NCBI GenBank assembly: GCA_017985985.1
Contig: JAGNWK010000011.1
Span: 1 to 48,817, forward strand
Source of the DNA: Oligoflexales bacterium
GTDB taxonomy: Bacteria > Bdellovibrionota_B > Oligoflexia > Oligoflexales > Bog-1112
Reading direction: 5' to 3'
DNA length: 48,817 nucleotides
The notes below the pieces were generated by a model. That model saw only the letters and a program-made list of their open reading frames with translations, searched no databases and had not been told where the DNA came from. Position 1 is the stretch's first letter. Each line of letters begins with the position of its first letter. The translations under genes and the position numbers were made by a program. This document shows positions 42,364-48,817 of the stretch, piece after piece.

Positions 42364-44421
42364 GTGAAAAAGAGTTATAGGTGCATGTTGTTTTTGCAAG
42401 GATTTATCTTTCTAGTCATTTTAGGTTCCTGTATCCATAAAAAAGTTCCCAAGCCAAACGACAGTAAACCTTTGACGAATCGTGTCGTTTCCCCAGCTAG
42501 TGATCTTGTCGCGGATACCAATCCAGAAGACGATTCAAGTGCAAAAATGGCGCAGGATTTGAGTGCTGCAGTGAATCGCTATAATGCGAGCCTTCATGAA
42601 GGGGAAGGCCCTAAAAAATCCAACTCGACCATCCCTATGACGAAGGACTTAGCAAAGCTTACTGATGATATCACTCAACATGGAGCAGAAGCAGCAGCAC
42701 TGGGGGCTCTGGCTCTGAACTCTCCAGAGGGGAAGGGTTTGTCAAAAGCAGAAGGACCAGCAGGTGAGGGCTCTACGATGACAGGGGGAGCTATGTGGTT
42801 CCCTCTGCTGGCAGAACGAGAGTCCGCAGCACTTCCCGCTATGATGGTGGCTATGGGAGGAGTCAATCTTCTTGCTGCTGTATCTCTTATCTCTATCGGC
42901 ACCTATTACTTAGTTCTGGTCAGGCGGCTGGTGCAGGCTGATCAAAAAACAAGTGCAGAACAAAAGCAAATATGGATGGCCGCTGTTAGCAGGGTTGAGG
43001 CTGAGGAGAAGGCGTTTATTCGCCAAAAAGAAGTAGAAATGGCAGAGGAAAAAGCAAGGCTAGAACAAATAAAAGTAGCAGCAGCCCCCCCAGCAGAATT
43101 AGCTGCTGCGGAAACAGCCCTGCGAGAAGTAGAGACTGTCTATGATCGGGTTAGGGCTGACTCTGCGCAGAGGACTGAATTTTCTGCGAGGCTTCGGGCA
43201 ACAATAGAAGCTATGCAGGTTGAACTGACCTCACTTGGTACGATTCGTACACAATTTACAGAACAGAGTTTGAAATTAGCTCAAGAACTCATTCGGTTGA
43301 CAGCAGAGCTAGCTGATAGGGAGGTTAGTGTCAGAGAACTGACAGCGAAGCATCATGTGCAAAAAGAGGTGCGAGAAAAAGCCCTTGCTGCTTTACAAGA
43401 GGCGACAGAGCGATCATTAGCAGCTTCTCGCAATTTAGAAGCTCCTAAAGAGGCTAAGGCTGCTACAGAGGCTGCGGAGAGGGCGAGGGCTCTTCGTGGA
43501 CAAATTCATGGACCGATGGAGAGAGAGGGTGCGGCAAGGAAAGTAGTGGAAGGACAAAAGGGTTGGTTTAGCAAGCCTAAGTCTGAAGACGTTCAAGCTT
43601 TACAGCGAGAGGAGGCGGAATACAAGCGTGTTTTAGGCGCCTTCACTGCTGCACAAACTGAGGAAACTCGTCTCCGAGAGGCCTACGAGCAAGCAAAGGA
43701 AATGGCAGTGTTGGAGCTGGACGCTGCGAAGGAAGCTCATTCCAGTGCTGAGAAAATGGCAAGGTTTGCAGATGAGGATTTGGTGCGGGTGGGTGAGAAC
43801 TTAACAGGAATGCAAAGGCTGAGGATGGAGGCAGAGGGAGAGCTGAACAAAATACAAGGCATCGTCAGGACCATACAAGCTAAATTAGAGGAGAATGCGG
43901 CAGCACAAGCAGAGTCTGGAGCTAGAGCCGCGGAGCAGAGGGCAGCCTATGTCAAAGCTGAAGAAGACTTAGCCCGCTCGAAAGCAGGCGAAACAAGCGA
44001 GGGTATCAGAAAGCAAGGTTTGGCTGTGCATCAAGCAGCGCTGGAAGTTAGAAAACAAGATGCAGAGGATGCTTATAAGAGAGCGCTTGCCCCGATAGAG
44101 GTCGCGCATGCAGCAGATAAGGCTGCGAAGCACGATCAACTCCAACAAAGAATAGCATCGGTGCAAGGGGACAAGAAGGAAAGTGAAGATCTTGCAAGGC
44201 AATGGGCAGATCAAAAAGGAACATCCTTAAAACAAGGGATTGTTGGAGGAGTCCTTGGGGCTGTTGGGGTCGCTGTGATGTCTGCAGGAATCTCTACTCT
44301 TGCTCAGCGGGGTTACCTCTTATCAGAGACATCCGACGCAACGACAAGGTTTAGGACGGAGCTGAGGAGCTTAGAACGTCGTTGGTTTGCACGTCATGGT
44401 TATGAACTTGTTCATAAGTAG
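42364..44421 (+). CDS. Large coiled-coil lipoprotein
   Basis: A 685-residue protein of the same layout as the gene at 328. GTG 42364 has AAAGG at good spacing; an ATG two codons earlier is also possible. The signal ends LVILGSC, a good lipobox, so it is a lipoprotein. A Gly/Ala-rich hydrophobic segment (about 145-190, AMMVAMGGVNLLAAVSLIS) is a probable membrane helix, followed by about 430 residues of Ala/Glu/Lys/Arg coiled coil and a second hydrophobic stretch near residue 630 (IVGGVLGAVGVAVMSAGIS). The end is basic. Function unknown; an envelope-spanning or spacer role is inference. It ends 105 bases before a repeat of its own 3' sequence. Confidence 0.8.
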   Translation: MKKSYRCMLFLQGFIFLVILGSCIHKKVPKPNDSKPLTNRVVSPASDLVADTNPEDDSSAKMAQDLSAAVNRYNASLHEGEGPKKSNSTIPMTKDLAKLTDDITQHGAEAAALGALALNSPEGKGLSKAEGPAGEGSTMTGGAMWFPLLAERESAALPAMMVAMGGVNLLAAVSLISIGTYYLVLVRRLVQADQKTSAEQKQIWMAAVSRVEAEEKAFIRQKEVEMAEEKARLEQIKVAAAPPAELAAAETALREVETVYDRVRADSAQRTEFSARLRATIEAMQVELTSLGTIRTQFTEQSLKLAQELIRLTAELADREVSVRELTAKHHVQKEVREKALAALQEATERSLAASRNLEAPKEAKAATEAAERARALRGQIHGPMEREGAARKVVEGQKGWFSKPKSEDVQALQREEAEYKRVLGAFTAAQTEETRLREAYEQAKEMAVLELDAAKEAHSSAEKMARFADEDLVRVGENLTGMQRLRMEAEGELNKIQGIVRTIQAKLEENAAAQAESGARAAEQRAAYVKAEEDLARSKAGETSEGIRKQGLAVHQAALEVRKQDAEDAYKRALAPIEVAHAADKAAKHDQLQQRIASVQGDKKESEDLARQWADQKGTSLKQGIVGGVLGAVGVAVMSAGISTLAQRGYLLSETSDATTRFRTELRSLERRWFARHGYELVHK

Positions 44422-44473
44422 ACAAGGTTTATTAGGACGCCAAGGTTTAGAAGGTTTAGGACGGAGCTGAGGA
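44346..44473 (+). repeat. 23-bp direct repeat across the lipoprotein 3' end
   Basis: AAGGTTTAGGACGGAGCTGA plus GGA occurs at 44346-44368 inside the coiled-coil gene and at 44451-44473, 30 bases past its stop. The spacing is 105 bases, a multiple of three, as would result from a small duplication followed by loss of part of the second copy. Confidence 0.65.
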
Positions 44474-44511
44474 ACTGATCCCTCCTTGCCTAGAGTTTGG
44501 GGACGGAGCAA

Positions 44512-46086
44512 TTATTTTTTGCACCAAGGTAGGCTAGGCATGATGACGCACATCAAGTCGCAAAGTTGGGGGTTAGGAAGGGGGCATTCCATAGTGCCAC
44601 CACCACCACCTCCGCTTGCTGGCTTTTTCCCAACATGGATACTTCGACTCAGAGCTTCATGACCATCTCCGTCCACAACTTTCACGGTGACTTCTCCGTC
44701 AGCTATCGCTTTAAGAGCTCCGTCAGCTGTTACACTGGCGATTTTATCGTCAGAAGAAGAGAAGCGGAAAGAACCATGTCCTCCGATGGCATGAAAGGCT
44801 TTTTGATCCCCGGGCTCGATGGAGAACGCATTAGGTACGAGAACGAGTTTGTTTCCTACAAGAGAAGACATGGCTCCGTCCGCTGCGATCCGGCAACCAC
44901 AAGCTGTCTCGATATCTACGAGAGATCCGCTGGATTGCATGATGGCCTTGATCTCAGAAGCAGAATAGTTTTTACCTTGGCTCCGTGCTTGTCCCAGTAA
45001 AAGAGCGGCTAGTCCTGCAACTAGCGGAGTAGCCATTGAAGTTCCAGAAAGTTTGCCATATTTGTCGCTTGGTAGGGTGCTGAGGATGTCGGCTCCTGGA
45101 GAAGAGAGATCGACCGTGTAACGACCGAAGTTGGACCAACTTGGTTTTTTATCGTCTTTATCAGAAGCGGCAACGCTAATCATGTTATCAAAGCCTGCGT
45201 TTGCCGGATAAACTTCTGTTTTGTCATTGGAAGCACCATCATTGGCAGCAGCTGCTACGAAGAAAATTCCTTTTTCTTTAGCCCTTTCTATAGCTTCCAA
45301 TAGAGGTTTCACTTGATCTCGGGGAACGGTGGCGCCCCAGCTTGCACTGATAATGTCTGCGTGGTGGCTAATGGCAAAGTCGATCGCTTTGATAGCATTC
45401 ATAAGATCGCCAGAACCGTCTGCCCCGATGAAGCGCAAAGGCATCAGTCGAACATTTTGAGCTACGCCTGCGACACCCATAGAGTTGTTAGCAACAGCAG
45501 CGATGATACCGGAACAGTGCGTCCCATGCCCTGGGTTGGCAGAAGAAGTGACATCGATAGGATCTTTATTATTGTCAAAAAAATTCCAACCAACGAGCTC
45601 TCCGGAGCTGTCTCGGAGCATTTGATCTTTGAGATCTTGGTGCCTGTAATCGACACCGGTATCGATTACCGCCACTACGATGGGCTCTTTGTTGGTTTCA
45701 AGATCCCATGCTTTCTCCGTAGCGATTTTTTCCATCGCCCATTGCTGGGAGTAGAGGGGGTCGCTGAGAGAGCTCACCATACGAAATTTCACGTTGGGGA
45801 CGAGGTATTCAAAACCTGAGATAGCTGCCAGTTTTGTCGTTAAGGTGGAGAGAGTCATGTCCTTTGGCTTTTTTATCAGAAAAAGTCTGGCCTCTTCGTG
45901 TTGGTCCATCAATTTGACGTGAAGTTTGTTTTCAAGGGAACTCTTAAAGTCTTTCATATGGAAATTATTTTTTATTTTCAAAACGAAGTCTTCAGAGTTT
46001 TGGGTTGTTCCCGCCATCAGGAGGGAGGGACCGAGGAGAAATAGGATGAGAAGAGTTTTCTTGAAGTGATTCAAGTTCCAAGCCAT
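44512..46086 (-). CDS. Secreted S8 (subtilisin-like) protease with Ig-like domain and Cys-rich tail
   Basis: A 524-residue secreted protease from ATG 46086; 26 upstream codons are not signal-like and are excluded. Signal about 1-25 (LLILFLLGPSLLMAG), then an inhibitor-like propeptide to about residue 105. The triad is Asp142 (VIDTGVDYRH), His187 (GHGTHCSG) and Ser350 (SGTSMATP), with Asn282 in the oxyanion hole. Residues about 415-495 form an Ig-like beta domain (SFRFSSSDDKIASV...VTVKVVDGDG). A six-Gly linker leads to a short tail with four Cys (CPLPNPQLCDLMCVIMPSLPWC), a compact disulfide knot or anchor. It is the second S8 protease of the window; the two differ in domains after the catalytic part. 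Confidence 0.92.
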   Translation of the reverse strand: MAWNLNHFKKTLLILFLLGPSLLMAGTTQNSEDFVLKIKNNFHMKDFKSSLENKLHVKLMDQHEEARLFLIKKPKDMTLSTLTTKLAAISGFEYLVPNVKFRMVSSLSDPLYSQQWAMEKIATEKAWDLETNKEPIVVAVIDTGVDYRHQDLKDQMLRDSSGELVGWNFFDNNKDPIDVTSSANPGHGTHCSGIIAAVANNSMGVAGVAQNVRLMPLRFIGADGSGDLMNAIKAIDFAISHHADIISASWGATVPRDQVKPLLEAIERAKEKGIFFVAAAANDGASNDKTEVYPANAGFDNMISVAASDKDDKKPSWSNFGRYTVDLSSPGADILSTLPSDKYGKLSGTSMATPLVAGLAALLLGQARSQGKNYSASEIKAIMQSSGSLVDIETACGCRIAADGAMSSLVGNKLVLVPNAFSIEPGDQKAFHAIGGHGSFRFSSSDDKIASVTADGALKAIADGEVTVKVVDGDGHEALSRSIHVGKKPASGGGGGGTMECPLPNPQLCDLMCVIMPSLPWCKK

Positions 46087-46276
46087 GACTTGACTCCTAG
46101 CCGTTAAAGTTTGGAAACTTATGTTGAGTATGTCTATTTTACCGACTGATAAAAAAATTGGCAATCGCGGTATGATTAAATATTAGGCAGATAGGAGATT
46201 GCTAGCTGTAGGTCTTATGCTCTGTATTCATCACTGATCTTACGCATGAGATCAGCTGACCCTCAATGTCACAGAG

Positions 46277-46432
46277 ATTGCTTCGCTGCGCTCGCAATGA
46301 CGAGGCCAGCCATGAATACTTAGACAGGTTGGCTCGCAATGACGAGGCCAGCCATGAATACTTAGACAGGTTGGCTCGCAATGACGAGGTTCCGATTTCG
46401 TCATTGCGAGGAGCTGTAGGCGACGAAGCAAT
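46277..46432. repeat. CGTCATTGCGAGG element split by 42-bp tandem repeats
   Basis: The right arm ATTGCTTCGCTGCGCTCGCA...GACG (46277-46302) comes first, and the left arm CGTCATTGCGAGGAGC...GACGAAGCAAT (46399-46432) last, the reverse of their usual order. Between them GCTCGCAATGACGAGGCCAG and CATGAATACTTAGACAGGTT plus GG form a 42-bp unit at 46290, 46332 and (partly) 46374. The tandem expansion has swollen the element. Confidence 0.82.
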
Positions 46433-46457
46433 CTTGCCTTTAGAGGTTGATTCCTTT

Positions 46458-46730
46458 TTACGCTTTAGCCTTCTTTCTCGAAAAGGTGAATTTAGCAATT
46501 GCTATTGGGAAGAATAATCGCCTGGGTATTAAATAGAAATGGTTGCGGATGGCTTTTGCAACTGGGTATTTGTGTTGCTCTAAGCAGTCATGAAATCTTG
46601 CATACATAGTTATATACCTTCCTTGTAGGAAGAAGTTAAATCCAATTAGCTGTAAGTAATGGGAGTGTTGTGATGCTAGCCTAGACTTAGCTCGCGGGTA
46701 GCATTCGTTATCTTTGCTGAGATACAGCAA
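46458..46730 (-). CDS. Uncertain 90-residue frame
   Basis: Not recognised. Basic and aromatic (MYARFHDCLEQHKYPVAK then FYLIPRRLFFPIAIAKFTF) with no ribosome site near its start, and it overlaps the repeat edge. It may be the 3' remnant of a lost gene. I record it because it looks less random than the rest of this gap. Confidence 0.18.
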   Translation of the reverse strand: MLYLSKDNECYPRAKSRLASQHSHYLQLIGFNFFLQGRYITMYARFHDCLEQHKYPVAKAIRNHFYLIPRRLFFPIAIAKFTFSRKKAKA

Positions 46731-46913
46731 AGATCCTTGAGATTTAATTTGTAGGATAAAACGTACATGTTATGTATTCCAAGAATGTAGACCTCGCCAT
46801 ACTATCTAATTTTTAAGCAGAGTCAAGGAACTCACTTAAAAAATATGAATGTAGGAGATAATATTAGTTTTTTTGGATGGAGAAGGGAGCCGTTCTAGGC
46901 TGAACTTATCTTT

Positions 46914-48317
46914 TCATGTTGAATAGACCCGGTTGAGTCCGTTCAGAGCTGCTACACGATAGGCTTCTGCCATGGTGGGGTAGTTGAAGGTGGTATTTGC
47001 AAAATATTTAAGTGTGTTACCCGGACCTTTTTGGAGGAGGATGGGTTGACCGATGTGGACAATCTCAGTAGCGTTTTGCCCGAAGCAGTGAATGCCCAGA
47101 ATAGACAGATCTTCTCGGTGGAAGAGAATCTTCAGCATCCCGACCGTCTCACCTGTGATTTGGGCACGAGCTAAATGTCGGAAATGGGCATGTCCAACTT
47201 CATAGGGGACTTTAGCTGCTGTCAATTCTTGCTCGGTTTTCCCCATACAGGAGATCTCAGGGCTCGTGTAGATGCCAAGAGGCATATCCTGGAGAGCTGT
47301 GTTTTCTTTTGGATTGAGAATATTCAGGGAGGCAAAGCGACCCTGGTCATAAGCTGCACTAGCTAGGGATGGAAATCCGGTGACGTCTCCCACTGCAAAA
47401 ATGTTGGGGATAGACGTTTGGTATTTTTCATTGACGAGGATATAACCTCGTTCACTGGTTTCGATTTGGAGGTCTTCAAGCCCAAGCTCTTTGCTGTTGC
47501 CGATTCTCCCAATGGCAAAGAGGAGCGCATCTGTTTTTATTTTCTTCCCTGACTTTAGCGTCATGACGACGTGATCGTCGTGTGTCTCCACAATGTCGTA
47601 CATCTCGTTGTGTCGGATCACAACACCCTGGTCTCTCAGATGATAAGAGAGTGCATCAATAATTTCATCATCGAGGAAGCTCAGAAGTTTTGCTCTGGTG
47701 TTGATCAAATTTACTTTTTTGCCGAGGGAGCGGAAGATGCTGGTGTATTCACAACCTACGACGCCTGCTCCATAGACAGTGATGATTTTGGGACTATCTC
47801 GAAGATCGAGGATACTATCTGAGTCAAAGACTCTGGGGTGAGAGAAGTCGATGTCAGGTGGATGAAATGGTCTTGAGCCGGTGGCAATGATGATATATTT
47901 GGTGCTGAGACGGTCGATGAGTCCGATCCCTTTATCAACGACGACCGTATGAGGGTCGACGATTCGAGCATGCCCATGAAGAATTTCTATGTCATTACGA
48001 AGGTAATGATTGCTTCTGACTTGCACTTGCTTGGAGATGATGTCTCGGGAGTGATCCATCATTTCATGAAAGGGAACTCTTTGCGTCATCATCGGAGCAA
48101 AAAGAGGATCGTTCTGAAAAGATGTGAGCTTTTGTGCCATGTGACGGAGAGCTTTTGAGGGGATAGTACCCAGATGGGTGCAATTTCCCCCTAACTGCAT
48201 ATTCTTTTCAATCAAGGCAACCCGCAGTCCACCCTTTGCCGCCTGGATAGCTGCACCTTCTCCACCGGGTCCGCTTCCAATGACGATAAGATCAAATTGC
48301 TGGTTTTCTTTACTCAT
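46914..48317 (-). CDS. sthA: Soluble pyridine nucleotide transhydrogenase
   Basis: Flavoprotein that transfers hydride between NADPH and NAD+, balancing the two pools. FAD-site [18 protein letters not shown] opens the protein; the next motif is [17 protein letters not shown], where the disulfide pair of related dehydrogenases is replaced (first Cys kept, second is Thr), the hallmark of SthA. NAD site [25 protein letters not shown] in the second FAD stretch. ATG 48317 with GAGGG seven bases upstream gives 467 residues (E. coli 466). The frame continues upstream through a repeat also seen before bioD, which I exclude. Confidence 0.95.
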   Translation of the reverse strand: MSKENQQFDLIVIGSGPGGEGAAIQAAKGGLRVALIEKNMQLGGNCTHLGTIPSKALRHMAQKLTSFQNDPLFAPMMTQRVPFHEMMDHSRDIISKQVQVRSNHYLRNDIEILHGHARIVDPHTVVVDKGIGLIDRLSTKYIIIATGSRPFHPPDIDFSHPRVFDSDSILDLRDSPKIITVYGAGVVGCEYTSIFRSLGKKVNLINTRAKLLSFLDDEIIDALSYHLRDQGVVIRHNEMYDIVETHDDHVVMTLKSGKKIKTDALLFAIGRIGNSKELGLEDLQIETSERGYILVNEKYQTSIPNIFAVGDVTGFPSLASAAYDQGRFASLNILNPKENTALQDMPLGIYTSPEISCMGKTEQELTAAKVPYEVGHAHFRHLARAQITGETVGMLKILFHREDLSILGIHCFGQNATEIVHIGQPILLQKGPGNTLKYFANTTFNYPTMAEAYRVAALNGLNRVYST

Positions 48318-48363
48318 ATTGGCCCTCAAAAAGCTTGTTCCAGCAAGGAGGTTTCTTGTGCGA

Positions 48364-48382
48364 GGGCCGTTCCCTCCCCTCA
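48364..48382. repeat. Repeat shared with the bioD start
   Basis: The reverse complement of these 19 bases, TGAGGGGAGGGAACGGCCC, is identical to 5465-5483 at the bioD start. In both places it lies just before a gene (47 bases before sthA, one base into bioD's GTG codon). On the minus strand it would add MRGGNGP-type residues to SthA, as it does VRGGNGP to BioD. Confidence 0.7.
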
Positions 48383-48430
48383 TGCGACCTCCCTATTTTT
48401 TGCGATTTGATATCGCTTTATTAAAGCATA

Positions 48431-48817
48431 TCACTCTACAGAACTTTTACCACTTTCTCCGGTAGAGCTCAGGAGTTTCTTAAGCTCATCCTCTTCATAA
48501 TCGACATGAAAATTTTTAGATTTTTCTACCGACCAAAGTCCGTCAGCCATGCCTTTTTTCTTTTTCAAAAAGCGTCTTTCTGTGAAGTAAACTTCTCCCG
48601 ATCGATTGGCTCGGAGCTTTGAAAAATGGACAGCTAGGATAGCCGCCTCTCTTTGGACAGATGGGGCTAGCGTTTCATTCTTTCCCAGAGCCAGGATTCG
48701 TTTGGGGACGAGAACATGGGAGCCGGAGCCTGTGACCACATGGACCCAAAAATCGTTAGCCTGAGCTGATTTAGTGAGGAGGTCGTTATCGGCAGGTCCC
48801 TTTCCGACGAGGAGTAG
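48431..48817 (-). CDS. NFACT-R (DUF814) domain protein, 3' part
   Basis: The last 128 codons of a gene that runs off the window. The opening, LLLVGKGPADNDLLTKSAQA then NDFWVHVVTGSGSHVLVPKR, is the NFACT-R domain found in RqcH/NEMF and FbpA-like proteins, which bind nascent-chain-stalled 50S subunits. Both Asp-x-Trp-x-His (DFWVH) and GSGSH match. The C-terminal tail is charged and short, without the usual extra domain. It ends 113 bases before sthA, on the same strand. The N-terminal part cannot be seen. Confidence 0.85.
   Translation of the reverse strand, partial: LLLVGKGPADNDLLTKSAQANDFWVHVVTGSGSHVLVPKRILALGKNETLAPSVQREAAILAVHFSKLRANRSGEVYFTERRFLKKKKGMADGLWSVEKSKNFHVDYEEDELKKLLSSTGESGKSSVE

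Larger units (their letters stand above)
46087..46913. other. Large repeat-filled gap before sthA
   Basis: About 830 bases. It holds the CGTCATTGCGAGG cluster with 42-bp tandem copies (46277-46432) and one uncertain minus-strand frame (46458-46730). The rest (46731-46913) is AT-rich without a clear gene. It separates the S8 protease from sthA and may be a decayed gene region. Confidence 0.5.

Noticed and set aside
46290..46380. 42-bp tandem repeat as a CRISPR array
   Set aside because: No variable spacers and no cas genes in the window; it is an expanded palindromic element.
46202..46498. 98-codon minus-strand frame
   Set aside because: It is made of the tandem CGTCATTGCGAGG repeat (SSLRA units) and is not a gene.
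1..48817. Insertion sequence, prophage or integrative element
   Set aside because: No transposase, integrase or phage gene was found; only small non-coding repeats are present.
1..48817. tRNA or rRNA genes
   Set aside because: No cloverleaf with the conserved TTCGA arm and CCA-side stem, and no rRNA signature stretch, was seen on reading; a tRNAscan search would be decisive.

Overview
This is chromosomal DNA of a Gram-negative bacterium with moderate-to-low GC. Evidence for an outer membrane is a WaaF-type heptosyltransferase, an Mla-type ATPase and several lipoproteins. The mix of HD-GYP and GYF-PilZ signalling proteins, two secreted S8 proteases, a cN-II-like HAD nucleotidase, large coiled-coil lipoproteins and a solitary NFACT-R protein resembles Bdellovibrionota (Oligoflexia). 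That placement is inference; no rRNA or tRNA gene was found to test it.

Layout. 0.3-2.6 kb: a coiled-coil lipoprotein gene whose last 50 codons are out of frame behind an 11-G tract. 2.7-9.4 kb: a biotin operon bioB-bioF-bioD-bioA, followed without a gap by a six-ligand di-iron ferritin-like protein and a heptosyltransferase. bioC, bioH, bioI, bioW and bioZ are not in the window, so the di-iron protein is a candidate for an oxygen-dependent pimeloyl-forming or other biotin-linked step. 9.5-17.8 kb: HD-GYP phosphodiesterase, repeat-tailed lipoprotein, orphan MlaF-like ATPase, FAD amine oxidase, VOC protein, RsmI, thioesterase and an RlmI-like methyltransferase. 18-28 kb: a quaternary-amine region (BCCT transporter, Rieske oxygenase and its flavin/2Fe-2S reductase, a substrate-binding protein, a BrnQ carrier) interrupted by VapBC and MntA-HepT toxin-antitoxin pairs and a decayed threonine aldolase gene. 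28-48.8 kb: secreted hydrolase, HAD nucleotidase, YggT/YggS with a small cold-shock-like protein, two S8 proteases, an M3 oligopeptidase, SufS, a divergent OMP-decarboxylase-like protein, a GYF-PilZ protein coupled to an unknown helical protein, a second coiled-coil lipoprotein, soluble transhydrogenase SthA and the end of an NFACT-R protein.

The window is rich in short dispersed palindromes of at least five kinds: hairpins with AAAGAGGG arms at gene ends; elements with GGGGAACC and GTTTCCCC arms; CGTCATTGCGAGG elements; GAGATCACC/GGTGATCTC elements; and a perfect 36-bp inverted repeat. One GATCACC element lies in frame inside the 5' part of bioA, and other repeats border the starts of bioD and sthA. 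The repeats therefore appear to be reshaping gene starts and ends as well as filling intergenic space.
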